NCBI GenBank assembly: GCA_947179155.2
Contig: OX359285.1
Span: forward strand, 8,758,731 to 8,822,730
Direction of reading: 5' to 3'
Length of the DNA stretch: 64,000 nucleotides
Origin: Hedera helix
Taxonomy: Eukaryota > Streptophyta > Magnoliopsida > Apiales > Araliaceae
Translations under genes and position numbers: made by a program
Shown here: positions 22,743 through 34,320 of the stretch, piece by piece
Layout of the letters: each line of letters starts with the position of its first letter
Numbering within the stretch: position 1 is the first letter of the stretch
The notes under the pieces: model-generated
Databases searched by the model: none
Seen by the model: only the letters and a program-made list of their open reading frames with translations
What the model was told of the DNA's origin: nothing

Positions 22743-23922
22743 GTGCTTCACTTGAGGAGGGAGAGGCTCTGAGGAAGGGCCTTGAATTGGTAAAATCGGC
22801 CTCGGATAAGCACCGTGATCTTTTGAGGCCATCAGCTCGCTACTATTCAATGTTTAAAGGTAGTAATTCTACTTAGGTGTAATAGATACAGGATAAGTAG
22901 TTGTTTAACTCATACTGGGTGGGAACTGCAAGTGAACTTTATAACCAGTAGTTGTATGACTGAGATACACATTGTGTCTATTTACTAATATCATGCCAAA
23001 TTAATTGTTTCACTTTCACTCGTCTTCTCTTTATGGGAACTCGATAAATGGCCGTGTTCAAATTGCTTTGTTGCATGACAAAAGGATTAATTTCATGCGA
23101 TGATCTTCGTTTTTAATCTAAGATTAAGGAATATTTGCTACTTTCTGATTTTTTCTAGCTTTTCAGATTTGAACCTAAAATGTATTTGATGTTTCTTGGA
23201 ATTTTTTTTCTTTTTTTGACGTTAAAAGCCTACGAACACCTTCCATTTTCTTTGGTGTGTCAGACTTTCTCTCATTTCAGCTGGATTTATTTAGTTTTTG
23301 CAGAATGGAACCCCTTAAGGCCTTATGTTAAAAAACCATCCAAGTACAAACCTATCTCATTGCTAATTGTATTTCATTTGCATAATGATGAAACTACTTT
23401 GTACCTCTTGTGGATTTTATCAGATCTTCCATATTTTGGAAAATGTTGTATGCGCCTAGATTGTGCACATGTTAATAATGCCCATTTAGTATTGAATTAA
23501 TGAAAAGTTATTTCTTACTGGCTTTTACCATAATAAAGATTATAATGGACTAGTCATCCGTACCATAGATTGGTTGTATGTACTATTTGGCATAACCCTA
23601 TTATGTTCTTTGTGCCAATTCAAATGCATCGGTTAACTCTGTTATGTTCTTTGTGCCAATTCAAATGCATCACTTTATGAACTAAGTGCTTGGACAAGTT
23701 AATGATGTTGTAGTGATGACACGGCAAACATTAGATATCGAAGACCGAGAAAAAGGCAGGTATACACTTGTAAGAGATGCGGATTACTTCCAACAAGGAA
23801 TTTATGACAAACCACTTCCTTGCTTTGGCTGTGGAATTGGATGGTTCTCGTAAGTAATGTTAATTCCTTCTGCTCCCTCTGTTTTCAGATCTAAAGCCTC
23901 ATGATTATAACAATATAATTAA

Positions 23923-23963
<41 letters not shown>

Positions 23964-24277
23964 TTTTCTCTTGGGGTTTGCATTCCCATTGATGTGGTAT
24001 TATGCCACAATTCTATATCTCGGAAACTACTACCACAAAGACCCTAGAGAGCGAGCTGGCCTTGCTGCTTCTGCAATTGCTGTAAGTAGTAGTAGCTCTT
24101 GGCTTATGCAGCTTTTTATTCTATAAAAAGCTATACTTTTGTTTCCCCTTCTGGCATGTTATAGCATTAAGACTAGTATGTGTGTGTGTCTATATCTTAA
24201 CACAGGGTGAGTACTTTTTGCAGGCAATGGGATGTACTGTTGTGCTATTGATCATAGCGGCTGTTAAGCTATTCTAG
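22743..24277 (+). CDS. L18ae-family membrane protein (60S ribosomal protein L18a-like)
   Basis: Exons 22743-22859, 23714-23849, 23964-24081 and 24224-24277 (TAG at 24275-24277); all introns are GT-AG and the phases agree. The first exon reads 'EGEALRKGLELVKSASDKH', then the DREKGRYTLVRDA segment, the conserved 'DKPLPCFGCGIGWFSFLLGF' core, a hydrophobic segment, 'HKDPRERAGLAASAIAAMG' and a final hydrophobic stretch. Plant L18ae-like proteins are small proteins with two transmembrane segments and a Cys motif; despite the name they are not proven ribosomal parts. No in-frame ATG lies before the ATG at 22850, so the true start is either that Met, which would lose the N-terminal 30 or so residues, or lies in an exon I did not find. 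Apart from this the frame is intact, and it is the only healthy-looking gene in the window. Confidence 0.85.
23601..23671. repeat. 41-bp tandem duplication in intron 2 of the L18ae-like gene
   Basis: 'ttatgttctttgtgccaatt' and the following ten bases occur at 23601 and again at 23642. Confidence 0.8.
23923..23962 (+). repeat. (CT)9(CA)11 microsatellite forming a splice acceptor
   Basis: The CT run and then the CA run lead directly into CAG/TTTTC at 23961-23964. The microsatellite is thus the polypyrimidine tract of intron 3. Length changes would alter this tract. Confidence 0.85.
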
Positions 24278-25924
24278 TTTGAGCTGGTCTGTCTGTGTGC
24301 CCCTCGTAGATAAGAATTTTCATGCACAAACTGAAGCGGAAGTGTTCTTGTAAACCAGACGTTATAATTACCAAAGCAAAGCCCCCATTTCTGTACAAAG
24401 GTTATTTCATTTGACATTAAAATTGTATACAAAATCCTACTTTATGATGTAACTATCAATTATTCATTACTGCCAAGAATATAGAAATTAGACGGATACG
24501 TTATAAAGTTATAAAAAGTTTTTATTCTTAGTTATGTATTATCTTGCCATCACTAATACGTTAAACTAATACTAGATAATCCTATAAATTAGGAAGATAA
24601 AAATTTAGTTACTGGACGAGATTTTACAAAAAAAAATAAAATTCTTCATGGAAGAAGATAATTTTAGATTAAATGACGCATGATAATGTTGAGAAAAAGA
24701 GCAAGGGTAACATAAATTGAAAGGAGAATTTACCATACTAACTTGGATTGAGATATGATTTATTTATCAGTAAATAAAATTTTATTACAATTCAAACATA
24801 AATACATAATCTGACAAATACAGAAGTTTTCGATGGGCCCCCAAAATAAATTAATACCATTGTTGGTCAATAAGAAAACTTTAAAATCATCGCACCAAGC
24901 CGCTGATCTACTCACTCATATTGTCCCTAAGATAAAAATCGGAGAATTGAAATTTTTATAAGTTAATTTAATATTTATATAAGTGAATTTTATTTAATTT
25001 TATAAAAATATTAAATTAACTTATGAAAATATCAATTTCATATGAGAATTGATATTTTTATAAGTTAATTTGATATTTTTATAAGTAGGTCCTATTTAAT
25101 CTTGTGAAATTATCAAATTAATTTGTGAAAATATAGTTTTCCCTCAAAATTCATTCATTCCAACTATATTTGTATTTAACAATAATCATATACATTCTTT
25201 AACTATGTGAAGTGATTCGTCAGAATATATTATATATGATGAAAACTGATTGTATATTCTATATGAACTTAAGTGAAAAACTGATTGTATATTATATATG
25301 AGAACTGTACGTAGCAGTGAGAGTGAGAGAGAGACTTGGTCTCTTTATACACTTTACCTACTTAATTTAATTTAAGAGCAAGTATAGAAATTATTATCAT
25401 ATTTACAAAATCTTAATTATATCATAGAGATTTTTTCTTCTCTGGCCGCCGAGGATTTTACCCGTATATTGATGAATAACCGTGATGTTGGACAATCTTT
25501 TGAGGAACGAGACTGACTGACAAGGAACTGAGAGAAAGAAGGGGGAAAAAGGGGTGTAACCATTCGCCGGAGTTGCACCACCACATAATATCAATTCAAG
25601 AAGATACTAAAACATTAACAAGGACATGAGGTATGTATTGGCCATATTAATACCACAAACCCCAAAAATTACTAGGCTTCCTGCATGAACACAAGTTTAA
25701 AACTTGCCATTAGAGAAACTAAACAGGATATAGTTAATACAAGACAAAAATTATTGCAAAACAAATAACATAGTAAACATGCAGTTTTCAAACAAACGAA
25801 CACAAACATGCATAACCATGACAACTCATGGTCTTATTCCAGGCAACATCCACATTCATCATCAAGGCAAATCGGTGCCATTAGCAGGAGATCTTGGGCT
25901 GTTTTGCGGAGAAGGAGTAGGCTA
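24278..25924. other. Intergenic DNA downstream of the L18ae-like gene
   Basis: Holds the 3' UTR (first ~150 bp), a palindromic AT repeat at 24940-25140 (separate entry) and a less AT-rich patch at 25430-25600. That patch gives a 63-codon minus-strand ORF (25403-25594) of no known family. No convincing gene. Confidence 0.3.
24940..25140. repeat. Two tandem ~100-bp palindromic (MITE-like) units
   Basis: Each unit is an imperfect hairpin. In the first, 'gaattgaaatttttataagt' pairs with 'acttatgaaaatatcaattt'. The second repeats this with 'gaattgatatttttataagt' and 'tgtgaaaatatagttttc'. This is a foldback or MITE dimer. Confidence 0.6.
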
Positions 25925-26509
25925 GGCGGGGGCATAGTCTGGGGACGACGGCAAATCCATCATGAAACTGGGAGATATAGGTGCATAACCTTCTGTAGCG
26001 CTTGCAGTACTATGTATAATTGGAGAGATTGGAACATAAGCCGGAGAAGGATAAGACGAAGGGGGCGGCGAGTAAACTGGTGGTGGTGATCTTGAAACGT
26101 TGTCGTCAGATGAATTTTCTTGTGCTGCAAATCGCTCCTTTTCCTTTTCAGTGTCCTCGTCTGCATCTTCAAGACTAATAGTTTTGATAACAACCACCTC
26201 CTCCTCCTGCTGCAGCACATTTTGCCTCAATTCATCGTCAGTTTTCTGACGTTTGGTGGGGTTTCATTTTCAGGATTTTGATTATTTTCATCCCCATCGG
26301 TAGTGTTTTCCTGGTTCGTCTCGACGTTGGCTACATTATTGGTAGTAGTTCGTCGGTTAAGCCAGCGATTCTCTTCCCTTTCCTTCCATTCTCGGGGAAC
26401 CAATTTCTTGAATGTAGTTGCTAACCTCCTCACCATGCTATTACAATAGTACTGTTCTCAAAATATCATTTGGCAATTCTACAAATTTATGACTGAAATT
26501 ATCTGGCAT
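25922..26509 (-). pseudogene. Unknown acidic/Pro-rich ORF, frameshifted
   Basis: Two minus-strand frames join: 26436-26227 (begins 'MVRRLATTFKKLVPREWKER') and about 26262-25922 (Glu-rich, then repeated SPPP/SPS motifs, ending 'PSSPDYAPA'). A 1-nt shift at a CCCC run (about 26260) would join them into one frame through 'TKRQKTDDE', a possible nuclear signal. Upstream an ATG at 26509 opens 'MPDNFSHKFVELPND' and meets two stops (TAA, TAG). That piece faintly recalls the start of a B3 DNA-binding domain; I would not rely on it. It could be a real gene with an intron or a sequencing error, or a dying one. Confidence 0.45.
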
Positions 26510-26967
26510 TTTCTATCCTCTTTAAACAAACAAATAACAATTAATGAATTAATTGCTTAATCCTTCTATACATTAATTATCACCGGTCAAATGTATGTAA
26601 TTTATTTTAAAAATTAAATGTTAATTAAGGAGACATGTATTTTTTTTTCTTTTTTCCTTTTTCCCCTCCGTTTTCCATGCATGCATTTATTACACAAAAC
26701 ATATGTTTAACATATTTAGTCAAAAATGATCTTATATTTTATACAGACCAAATATTATATTGCATAACATAATAATACCTTAATAGGATATATGACTAAA
26801 TAGAGATCACCAATGTAAGTGTTAATATTCTTACATATCACTCACACACATAAATATATACGAGAATGTTCCATAGCAAATGATTGTTATGAATACTATT
26901 TTAATAAATACATCATACACATTCTATAAGTAGATCTAACGACCTAAAATTAGAATTTTTTCCCCTG
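26510..26967. other. AT-rich intergenic DNA
   Basis: No gene, repeat or motif of note apart from a poly-T run at about 26640. Confidence 0.4.
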
Positions 26968-27335
26968 GTGCTAGAAGGAGATTCTATGTACCCTAAACTC
27001 GAAATGAATCAAACCCTAGAAGCAAATATTGCAATATCAAGTAGGAGGAGTAATTATGTTCATAACCCTCGTGTCAACTTGGGATTAAGTACTTTTAAGT
27101 ACAAAAAAGAGGGAAAGAATTTGGGTTATAATTATACTACGAAGAAGGAGAAGAAGTGAGGCAGTTGCCAAGGTGCAAGCAAACATTTCATGCTCCATGC
27201 ATAGACATGTGGCTCTACTCTCACTTGGGTTGCCCCCTATGCCGTGCTCCGGTACTTGAACCACCGATGTTTCCCTCTGGTTATACGGTCATGACTCCAT
27301 CATCGGAGCATTCTGATGAAGTCCTTATAGTTTGA
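26968..27335 (+). pseudogene. ATL-type RING-H2 remnant, first half of the RING missing
   Basis: The second half of a C3H2C3 RING is clear at about 27165-27245: 'LPRCKQTFHAPCIDMWLYSH' followed by CPLCRAPV, with Cys, His, His, Cys, then Cys-x2-Cys. The C-terminus ends at TGA 27333-27335. Upstream, in another frame, 'LGLSTFKYKKEGK' (about 27075-27115) looks like the linker before the RING in ATL proteins. The first CxxC pair is absent and the two frames do not join, so a small deletion and frameshift removed it. Without the first zinc site the protein could not act as an E3 ligase. Confidence 0.7.
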
Positions 27336-28452
27336 TGAATTTGGATTCGGTAAAGTTGATATAGAAGAGTAAGTTGTATACGAAGGGGTTTTTTCCTTCT
27401 CATCTCTAATTGAGAACCCTAACTTTTATTTTAAATTTAGGAAGGGCTCTTCTATATTTGGAGAGACCCTCCTCTTTGTTTGCTTAATAATGTATTCTTT
27501 CTGTTTTTATCTAGCTTGTTTCCCCCTGTTGTGTTTTAATTGGTGGCGAAACCTAATCCAAACTTTAAAGCTACCCAGAAGTGAACCAAACTAGTTCATG
27601 ATGAAATCTAATTCAAAGAATTAGTTTAGTACTGCTTATCAGTTTCCTTTTTGCCAAGCAATAACAATTTATGAATAAATATTAAAACATTTAACTGTAA
27701 GTTACAGTCGGTGCATAATCCAACTGCGAGGTATAACATTTGTTTTACGCCCATATAATTTGATTAAACAAAGCGCATTGTAATAATTAATTAATTGTCA
27801 ATATGGCTGGTGTTTACTGTTTAGCGAATTTTTTAAAAATAATTAAAGACACAAATAAAAAGCTTTAAGTAACAAAATTAAATTTATAATATAATTTTCA
27901 AACTTATAATAAAAAGAATATTCTTAAATTATACCATACTATGTCCAACGACAAATAAATAAACCAACAAAACATAATTACAAAATTAATCCTAAAAAAT
28001 GGTGGGAAAAAAAAAGATACACACATTTAATCAATATAAATAATTGTCAATATGACTGGTGTTTACTATTAGGTAGTATTTTTAATATAAATAAAGATAC
28101 ACATGCATAACAATCTTTAAGTAACAACAATAAATATAAAATATATTTTCAAAGTGGGAATAAAAGAATGTTTGTAAATTATATCATACTATGTCCAACA
28201 ACAAATGAATTTTATAAAACTACAAAACATTACCATCCAATGAATCCTACTAACAAAAAACACACATTCAATCAAGCTCCACGTACTCTTAAAGAGTACT
28301 TTTATGTATTGTGATAAATTTACGTTAAATTATAATTGTGAAATTTATTAGTACACGACATTGATAGAAATTATAAGAATGTTCCACTTATTATTACATA
28401 TCTCTCAAAAAATTATCCTTAAGCCTTATTCAGGTAATTTGCAATCAAAAAG
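27336..28452. other. Intergenic DNA with a 249-bp tandem duplication
   Basis: No gene seen. The segment beginning 'attgtcaatatgg' at 27794 recurs at 28043 ('attgtcaatatga'). Similarity runs through 'taccatactatgtccaac' to about 28290, roughly 85 percent by eye. Confidence 0.7.
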
Positions 28453-29985
28453 TCAACCTAAATATTTGCAATATAAATCATTTTCTCCCCTTAAATCTAC
28501 TGGCTCTAAGTCTGATCCGAAGGCAAAAATTTCATCAGCACGCATGAGATTATCTAACTTGGCTACTTTAATACTCGAATCACGAAAATTATAGAACATG
28601 GCACAATCACGCCCCTTCATAACTGCAGTTTCGGAATTATATAGAGCCGCTGGAGAAGGAAGACAGTAGGGCTCCTTCTCTCTAAGAGGATCACTCTTAA
28701 TCTCCTCCACTTTTTTCCATGCATGATTTTTGTAATTCTCCACTGCCCAAAGTTCAAAATGGCCTGCGGGTGCTTCCCAAATAAATCCGATTTGTCCTTT
28801 GTATTTCACAAGCTGTTTGTCCCTAATGTTATGTTCGTTTTCATATTCAAATCCTGGTAATGGAAATGTTGTGCAAGTCTCTGTCTACATCAAATGCTAA
28901 GATTTGATTATTGCTTGTGAGCCAATGAACTGCACCATTTGCAAAAATTGTAGGATTGTATAAGAAAACGGAATACGGCAATAAGATATCCTTTGATTCC
29001 TTCCGTGCCCAAGTTTTTGAATGAAATATCTCACATCGATAGATGTTGTAATTCGTTGATAACTTATGATCACTGGCGCAAAAAAAATAAAATTCGAATT
29101 AGAAAATAATCTCATAACATAAAATTGACATATTACTTGGGGAAAGAGAAAAGAAGCCGATTATTTATGCTCATAAAGTAAATATACATCTAACAACACT
29201 TTTATAGTTTTAAAAAAAAATTAAAAAGAACATGGCACGAGTGCAATTGATAGCTTTGGAAAATACAAAGAATCAAGCATGGAAAAAATATAACAATAAA
29301 TTAATGCTGGTTAATTAATAGATTATGAACATATAAATTATATATAGTCAGCCTACGTACGTAGGTGTAATTAAGCACCAGGAAAACACATGAATGCAAA
29401 GGCGACATATTATGTGAAGTAATGAAATTAGAAGAGAGTTTAAGTAATTACTGAACATTCTAGTTTTTCGGGCACGATAATCTGATAATTTTGTAACGCA
29501 AAGGGTTTGATTGTAGCACCACCAAGGCTACTTTTTCAGTCATGTATCGCAATTTTGGGTTGGGCAGCGCTTGAACTTGTCTAGTACTAGGTTTGCACAC
29601 ATAAAATCTATACTTTCTGTACCTTGTACTCATAGAACAAAAAATCCCCTGATGCGAAGACGCTAAAATCTTTGAATTAGGAGGTAAATCCAACAAGAGC
29701 CCAGAACGCAAATAATTAGACTCGTTGTCAATTGATATAAATTTGTACAAATTCTTGCCATTAAACCTGCTTTGAATGCAGCAACTGTATGTTGTATTTG
29801 TGTTGTGTCGGTGAAGTTGCATGAAACTTGGTTCCTAAGTAATTTCTTTCCAATCTTTGCATACTAATTTGGACCTGTCTAGTGTTTTCATTGGAGCTTG
29901 GCTTAAGATCTCGTAGACGATACTGGAATGAAGAAATGAAGATTCTGAAGATTATCCATTGACATTGTTAATGCTGGAATTTATT
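28453..29985 (-). pseudogene. F-box / F-box-associated domain gene, inactivated
   Basis: Read from the right: an F-box motif 'IVYEILSQAPMKTLDRSKLV' continuing CKDWK (about 29920-29860), then an F-box-associated region ('LILASSHQGIFC'-like, 'YVCKPSTRQVQALPNP'). A GT-AG intron at 29451-29073 follows, then 'FANGAVHWLTSNNQILAFDV' and 'GQIGFIWEAPAGHFELWAVE', with the stop at 28453-28455. F-box proteins pick substrates for SCF ubiquitin ligases. Defects: TAG after 'WKEIT' (just before 29822), TAG after 'LSCPKN' (29462-29460), and a 1-nt frameshift after 'DVDRDL' (about 28880). No in-frame start codon is left. It is a clear pseudogene. Confidence 0.8.
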
Positions 29986-30059
29986 CACATGTTGGCGTGA
30001 ATTTGTATAGAAAAAACTAGTAGAAAGTACTCGATATTTGGACTTGAGCCGTCGGATTC

Positions 30060-30536
30060 CTCCAACGTGAGACTAAGAATAAATTTTAAGATATATTAAC
30101 AATTGAGGTAAAAAGTATTTAATAAGCTATTTATAATAGTCACTCATCTTTAATAAAATTACAATTCCTAATATAAATTGTATAATAGTGATCCTATTAG
30201 AAAATAAATTTATTGAATTTAGGAGTCCTATGAACACAATAGGCTTAAAGGGTGTGAGAATAAGACTCAATAGAGAAAGTCCTGTTACACTAATAAATAC
30301 GCAGCCAATTAAACACTATTAATTTGGATGTATTTTTTGTGCGTAAAAAAATTGAAGGGGAAAAAATTTATTTGTTTATAGAAGGGTGGAAAACATATTT
30401 GTTTTCCGTGTCAAACAAGGAAAATAGGAATGTTTCCCAATCTAAATAGTAAAAGTATTTACTTTTCCTTGTTCTCGAGGAAATAGGAATTAAGGTGTCA
30501 CAATCTAAATTCTATAACGGGTACTTTTCCAACCTA
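30060..30536. other. Intergenic AT-rich DNA
   Basis: No gene or repeat recognised. A 12-bp 'acaaggaaaatagga'-like word is repeated near 30414 and 30470. Confidence 0.35.
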
Positions 30537-31194
30537 ATCTATTATCTATAATCACTTATATAATTAAAAGTATAAATTGGCTTTTATAATTTATTTAGTT
30601 CAACCTTTTTTGTTTTTTTTTATATATAAATTAGTATAAATATTATTCAATTTTGTAATAATTAAATACTATTCAAATTTGTAACATATTTAAAAGATAT
30701 CCAAACATGTTAAAAGAGGTTGAGGCGTTTTTTTTTTTACTTTTTTTATATTTCTAATAGAAGAAAAAAAAAAACTTCTAAAAAATATATTTTTGATTCT
30801 ACCAAACTTTTTACATGATTTTTATCATAATTAAATATACGTAATGTAAGACCTTGACTTTTATGAAATACAATTTAAATTTTTTCTCATATTTTTTTTC
30901 TTGAAACAGTAAATGGATAAATTAACAAAAGTTAAAGTTAAAAATATTTTGTACAAATTATATCTTGTCGGAAAATATTCGTTTTATCGAGGAATATTCG
31001 TTCTGTCGGGTAATATTCGATTCGAACGACGATGCTGAAATAACCAAACATTAGTGGACCCCCTACAACGAATTATTGTCGGATATAGAAAACGACAACA
31101 TTAACATTTTTAAATAAAAATGGTCAACGATATTATCATTCTTAACTGTTACTATACCGGTGATAAAAGAATAGTAAAACACAGTATTGCATAG

Positions 31195-31262
31195 TTGCAC
31201 AATATCATACGGTATTGCACAGTAGCACGCGGTATTGCACAGTAGCACGCGGTATTGCACAA
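31195..31262 (+). repeat. 20-bp repeat in LTR A
   Basis: 'cggtattgcacagtagcacg' occurs about three times in a row. LTR B carries degenerate 'gcaataccatatgc' words in the matching place. Confidence 0.75.
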
Positions 31263-31574
31263 TATTTCATATTATTAAACTGATAAAATAGTTGTTGTAC
31301 AATATGAACTTTATTGAACCAATAATTGTCACAGTAGCATATGCAAAGTAATTCACATTATTAAATCAATAATTGTCGTTACACAGTAACGTGCTCTTTC
31401 TTCTATTTATTTTCAGCATAATTGTTATCATTATTATGATGTTGATTTAACTGTTGTATTTCATAATTAGTTGATATTACCGCTGATATTATGAGTCTCT
31501 AATTTAGAAGACCAACTACATTGCACTTATAACAATTGGTTATAATAATGAATAATTGGTGAATTATTGTTAAA

Positions 31575-31830
31575 ATAATTTATAAAGTTATTTGTTTTAT
31601 ATACTTTATATAAAATTAATTATTTTATATATAAAGTTAATTGTTTTATATATAAAGTTAATTGATTTATATAAAGTTAATTATTTTATATATAAAGTTT
31701 GTTGTTTTATGTATAAAGATAATGGATTTATATATAAAGTTAATTGATTTATATAAAGTTAATTATTTTATATATAAAATTTGTTGTTTTATATATAAAG
31801 ATAATGGATTTATATATAAAGTTAGTTGTT
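31575..31830 (+). repeat. AT-rich short tandem array in LTR A
   Basis: 'tttatatataaagttaattg'-type units of about 20-24 bp occur in a dozen variants just upstream of the TATA box. Confidence 0.75.
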
Positions 31831-32300
31831 TTATTAAATGAATGGTATAGATTAAAGATAATAAAATGAATGGTTTAGATTAAATTAGGGAATTTTGGAT
31901 TTTGGCTATAAATAGAGGCCTTAACTTAAAAAAAAATTCATAACTTTCTTACATACATTTTTTTCTCTTTAATTTTTTTTTTAGTGTAAGTTTCTTTCTA
32001 TGTATGCTAGGCTATCTCATGGATTGGTAAATATCAGTTAGAGTTTAATATTTATATTCTAAATCATTCATGATTTTGATATCTTTTGCATTCTTCTTTG
32101 AATTCTCAAGTGAAATTTTCTTATATACAACAACTCTTTCGAAAAATCATAGTAAATTCATTATTTGTCATAATTTGATGAATTAAAAGTCTGTCTTTTC
32201 AGTTTTTCGTCCTCTACAACTTTGAAGAAGGAAGAAAAGTCATATGAAATCATGTTAAGCAAAGTAATAGGACTCTAAATCATCTATTTGTTTACAAATT

Positions 32301-32970
32301 TGAAGGAAATAAGGAAACAATTTGATGGTTTCCTCAACTGAGGACTTGTGCGAGTTTTAAGCATACTATTGAATGCGAGAGTGATATGATTGCTACTTTT
32401 GTTGCTAAACAAAGTAATGGGACTCTAAATCATCTATTTATTTACGAATTTGAAGGAAATAATGAAACAACTTTAAGGTTTCCTTAACTGAGGACTTGTG
32501 TTTGTTGTACGCATGGATTTGAATGCGAGGATGATATGATTGCTCATTTTGATGCTAAACAAAGTATAATGAAGTAATAGGATTCTAAATAAGCGATTTG
32601 TTTAGAAATTTGAAGGAAATAAGAAAACAAATTGATGGTTTCCTCAATTGAGGACTTGTTCGAGTTTTAAACATGCTATTGAATGCGAGAGGGATATGAT
32701 TGCTTATTTTGTTGTTAAACAAAGTAATAGGACTCTAAATCATCTAATTGTTTATAAATTTGAAGGAAATAATGAAACAACTTTAAGGTTTCCTTAACCG
32801 AGGACTTGTGTGAGTTGTATGCATGGATTTGAATGCGAGGGTGATATGATTGCTTCTTTTGATGCTAAACAAGGTAGAATGAAGTAATAGGACTCTAAAT
32901 TGGCGATTTGTTTACAAATTTAAAGGAAATAAGGAAACAATTTGATGGTTTCCTCGAGTAACATTATTTT
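32301..32970 (+). repeat. Two-monomer (A-B-A-B-A) higher-order tandem repeat in LTR A
   Basis: Monomers start with 'tgaaggaaat' or 'taaaggaaat' at 32301, 32451, 32611, 32761 and 32931. Type A continues 'aaggaaacaatttgatggtt'; type B continues 'aatgaaacaactttaaggtt'. They alternate, so the repeating unit is a dimer of about 310-320 bp. Confidence 0.8.
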
Positions 32971-33177
32971 AAAAACATAAAGAGATTTTGAAAACTCTAA
33001 AAGACTCAAGAGTCAGATTCTTTACTGCTACATAGACAAACAAAGAATGATTTGTTCGACCATAATTTCTTTCACAATATCAAGGTAAGGGATTATCATT
33101 CTTTAATTCTCGAAAATAATATTATTATTTTTTTCTTACTCATAAGATGTGTCATTTATTTCCATGTATTAATTTGT

Positions 33178-33400
33178 GGGAATAACCTGACTACGAGGAG
33201 TACCGTATGTTTGGTGAATAACATTTCGTATTCATTCCTTACTAATTTTTGGGAATAACCTGACTAGGCGGACTACCGCATGTTTGGTGAATAACCTTTC
33301 GTATTCATTCCTTATTAATATCTGAGAATAACCTGACTACGCGGACTACCGCATGTTTGGTGAATTACTTTTCGTATTCAATTCTTATTTGTCTCTTGTG
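33178..33400 (+). repeat. 73-bp tandem repeat, three copies, in LTR A
   Basis: 'aataacctgactac' starts copies at 33181, 33254 and 33327; a fourth, degenerate copy follows. Confidence 0.85.
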
Positions 33401-34000
33401 GAAATAATTTATCTATACGAATTATCGCATGACACTTTTATTCTATATTCATTTGTAATATCATTTTCTTTCATATTCGTAAGTGATATTATTTTCTTTT
33501 ATACTCGTAAGGGATACCATATTTTCCATATTCTATTATTCAAACTTACTATGGAAATGGGTATTACTCTTTTCATACTCTTAAATTTACTATGATAAGT
33601 ATTGTTCGGTAAAAATTCTTGAAAAGATTATATGTTCCTTAATAGTTTGCGCTTCATCTAATATCATTTCAATTGAACCTTCCGATTTTTCTAAATCTTT
33701 CTATTGAACTTTAACCGTTATTCTGAATTGTGGATCTTGAATATCGTTCTTGAATTTGAGTCAACATCATGTTGACAATTTGGACATTATTTGAATCTGT
33801 ACAAAGTAAAATCATAAACTTTCGATATTTATTGATCATCCTGTTTCTTCTGTTAATCATTTATATCACTGTTGTTATTCTAATCATCAAGAATCATTTT
33901 GTTGTGAATATCTGTGGCCTGGGACACAAATGATAGGATAAAGACGATATAATTGTTGTGTCTTTTAGGGCACGTGGTGAATGTTCTCTTTAGCCGGGGG

Positions 34001-34320
34001 CAAAGAAGAACTGTTGTTTGGTATGATTATGACAAAAGACTGAATACTGGTATAATCATGACCGTTGATGATATTTGAATATCTTTGACCCGTAGTGCAA
34101 AGAAGAACTATTGTTTGGTATGATTATGACCAAAGGCTGAATACTGGTATAATCTTGACCGTTGGTGATATTTGAATATCTTTGGCCCGTAGTGCAAAGA
34201 AGAACTGTTGTTTAGTATAATTATGACCAAATGCTGAATACTGTTATAATCATGACCGTTGATGATATTTTGAATATCTTTAGCCTGTAGTGCAAAGATA
34301 AATTGTTGACTTGCATGATT
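34001..34320 (+). repeat. 97-bp tandem repeat, about 3.5 copies, in LTR A
   Basis: 'caaagaagaactgttgtttg' and its variants start copies at 34001, 34098, 34195 and 34293. LTR B has only about one to two such units. Confidence 0.85.

Noticed and set aside
23180..23500. 106-codon ORF in plus strand
   Set aside because: Falls wholly in intron 2 of the L18ae-like gene and has no recognisable domain.
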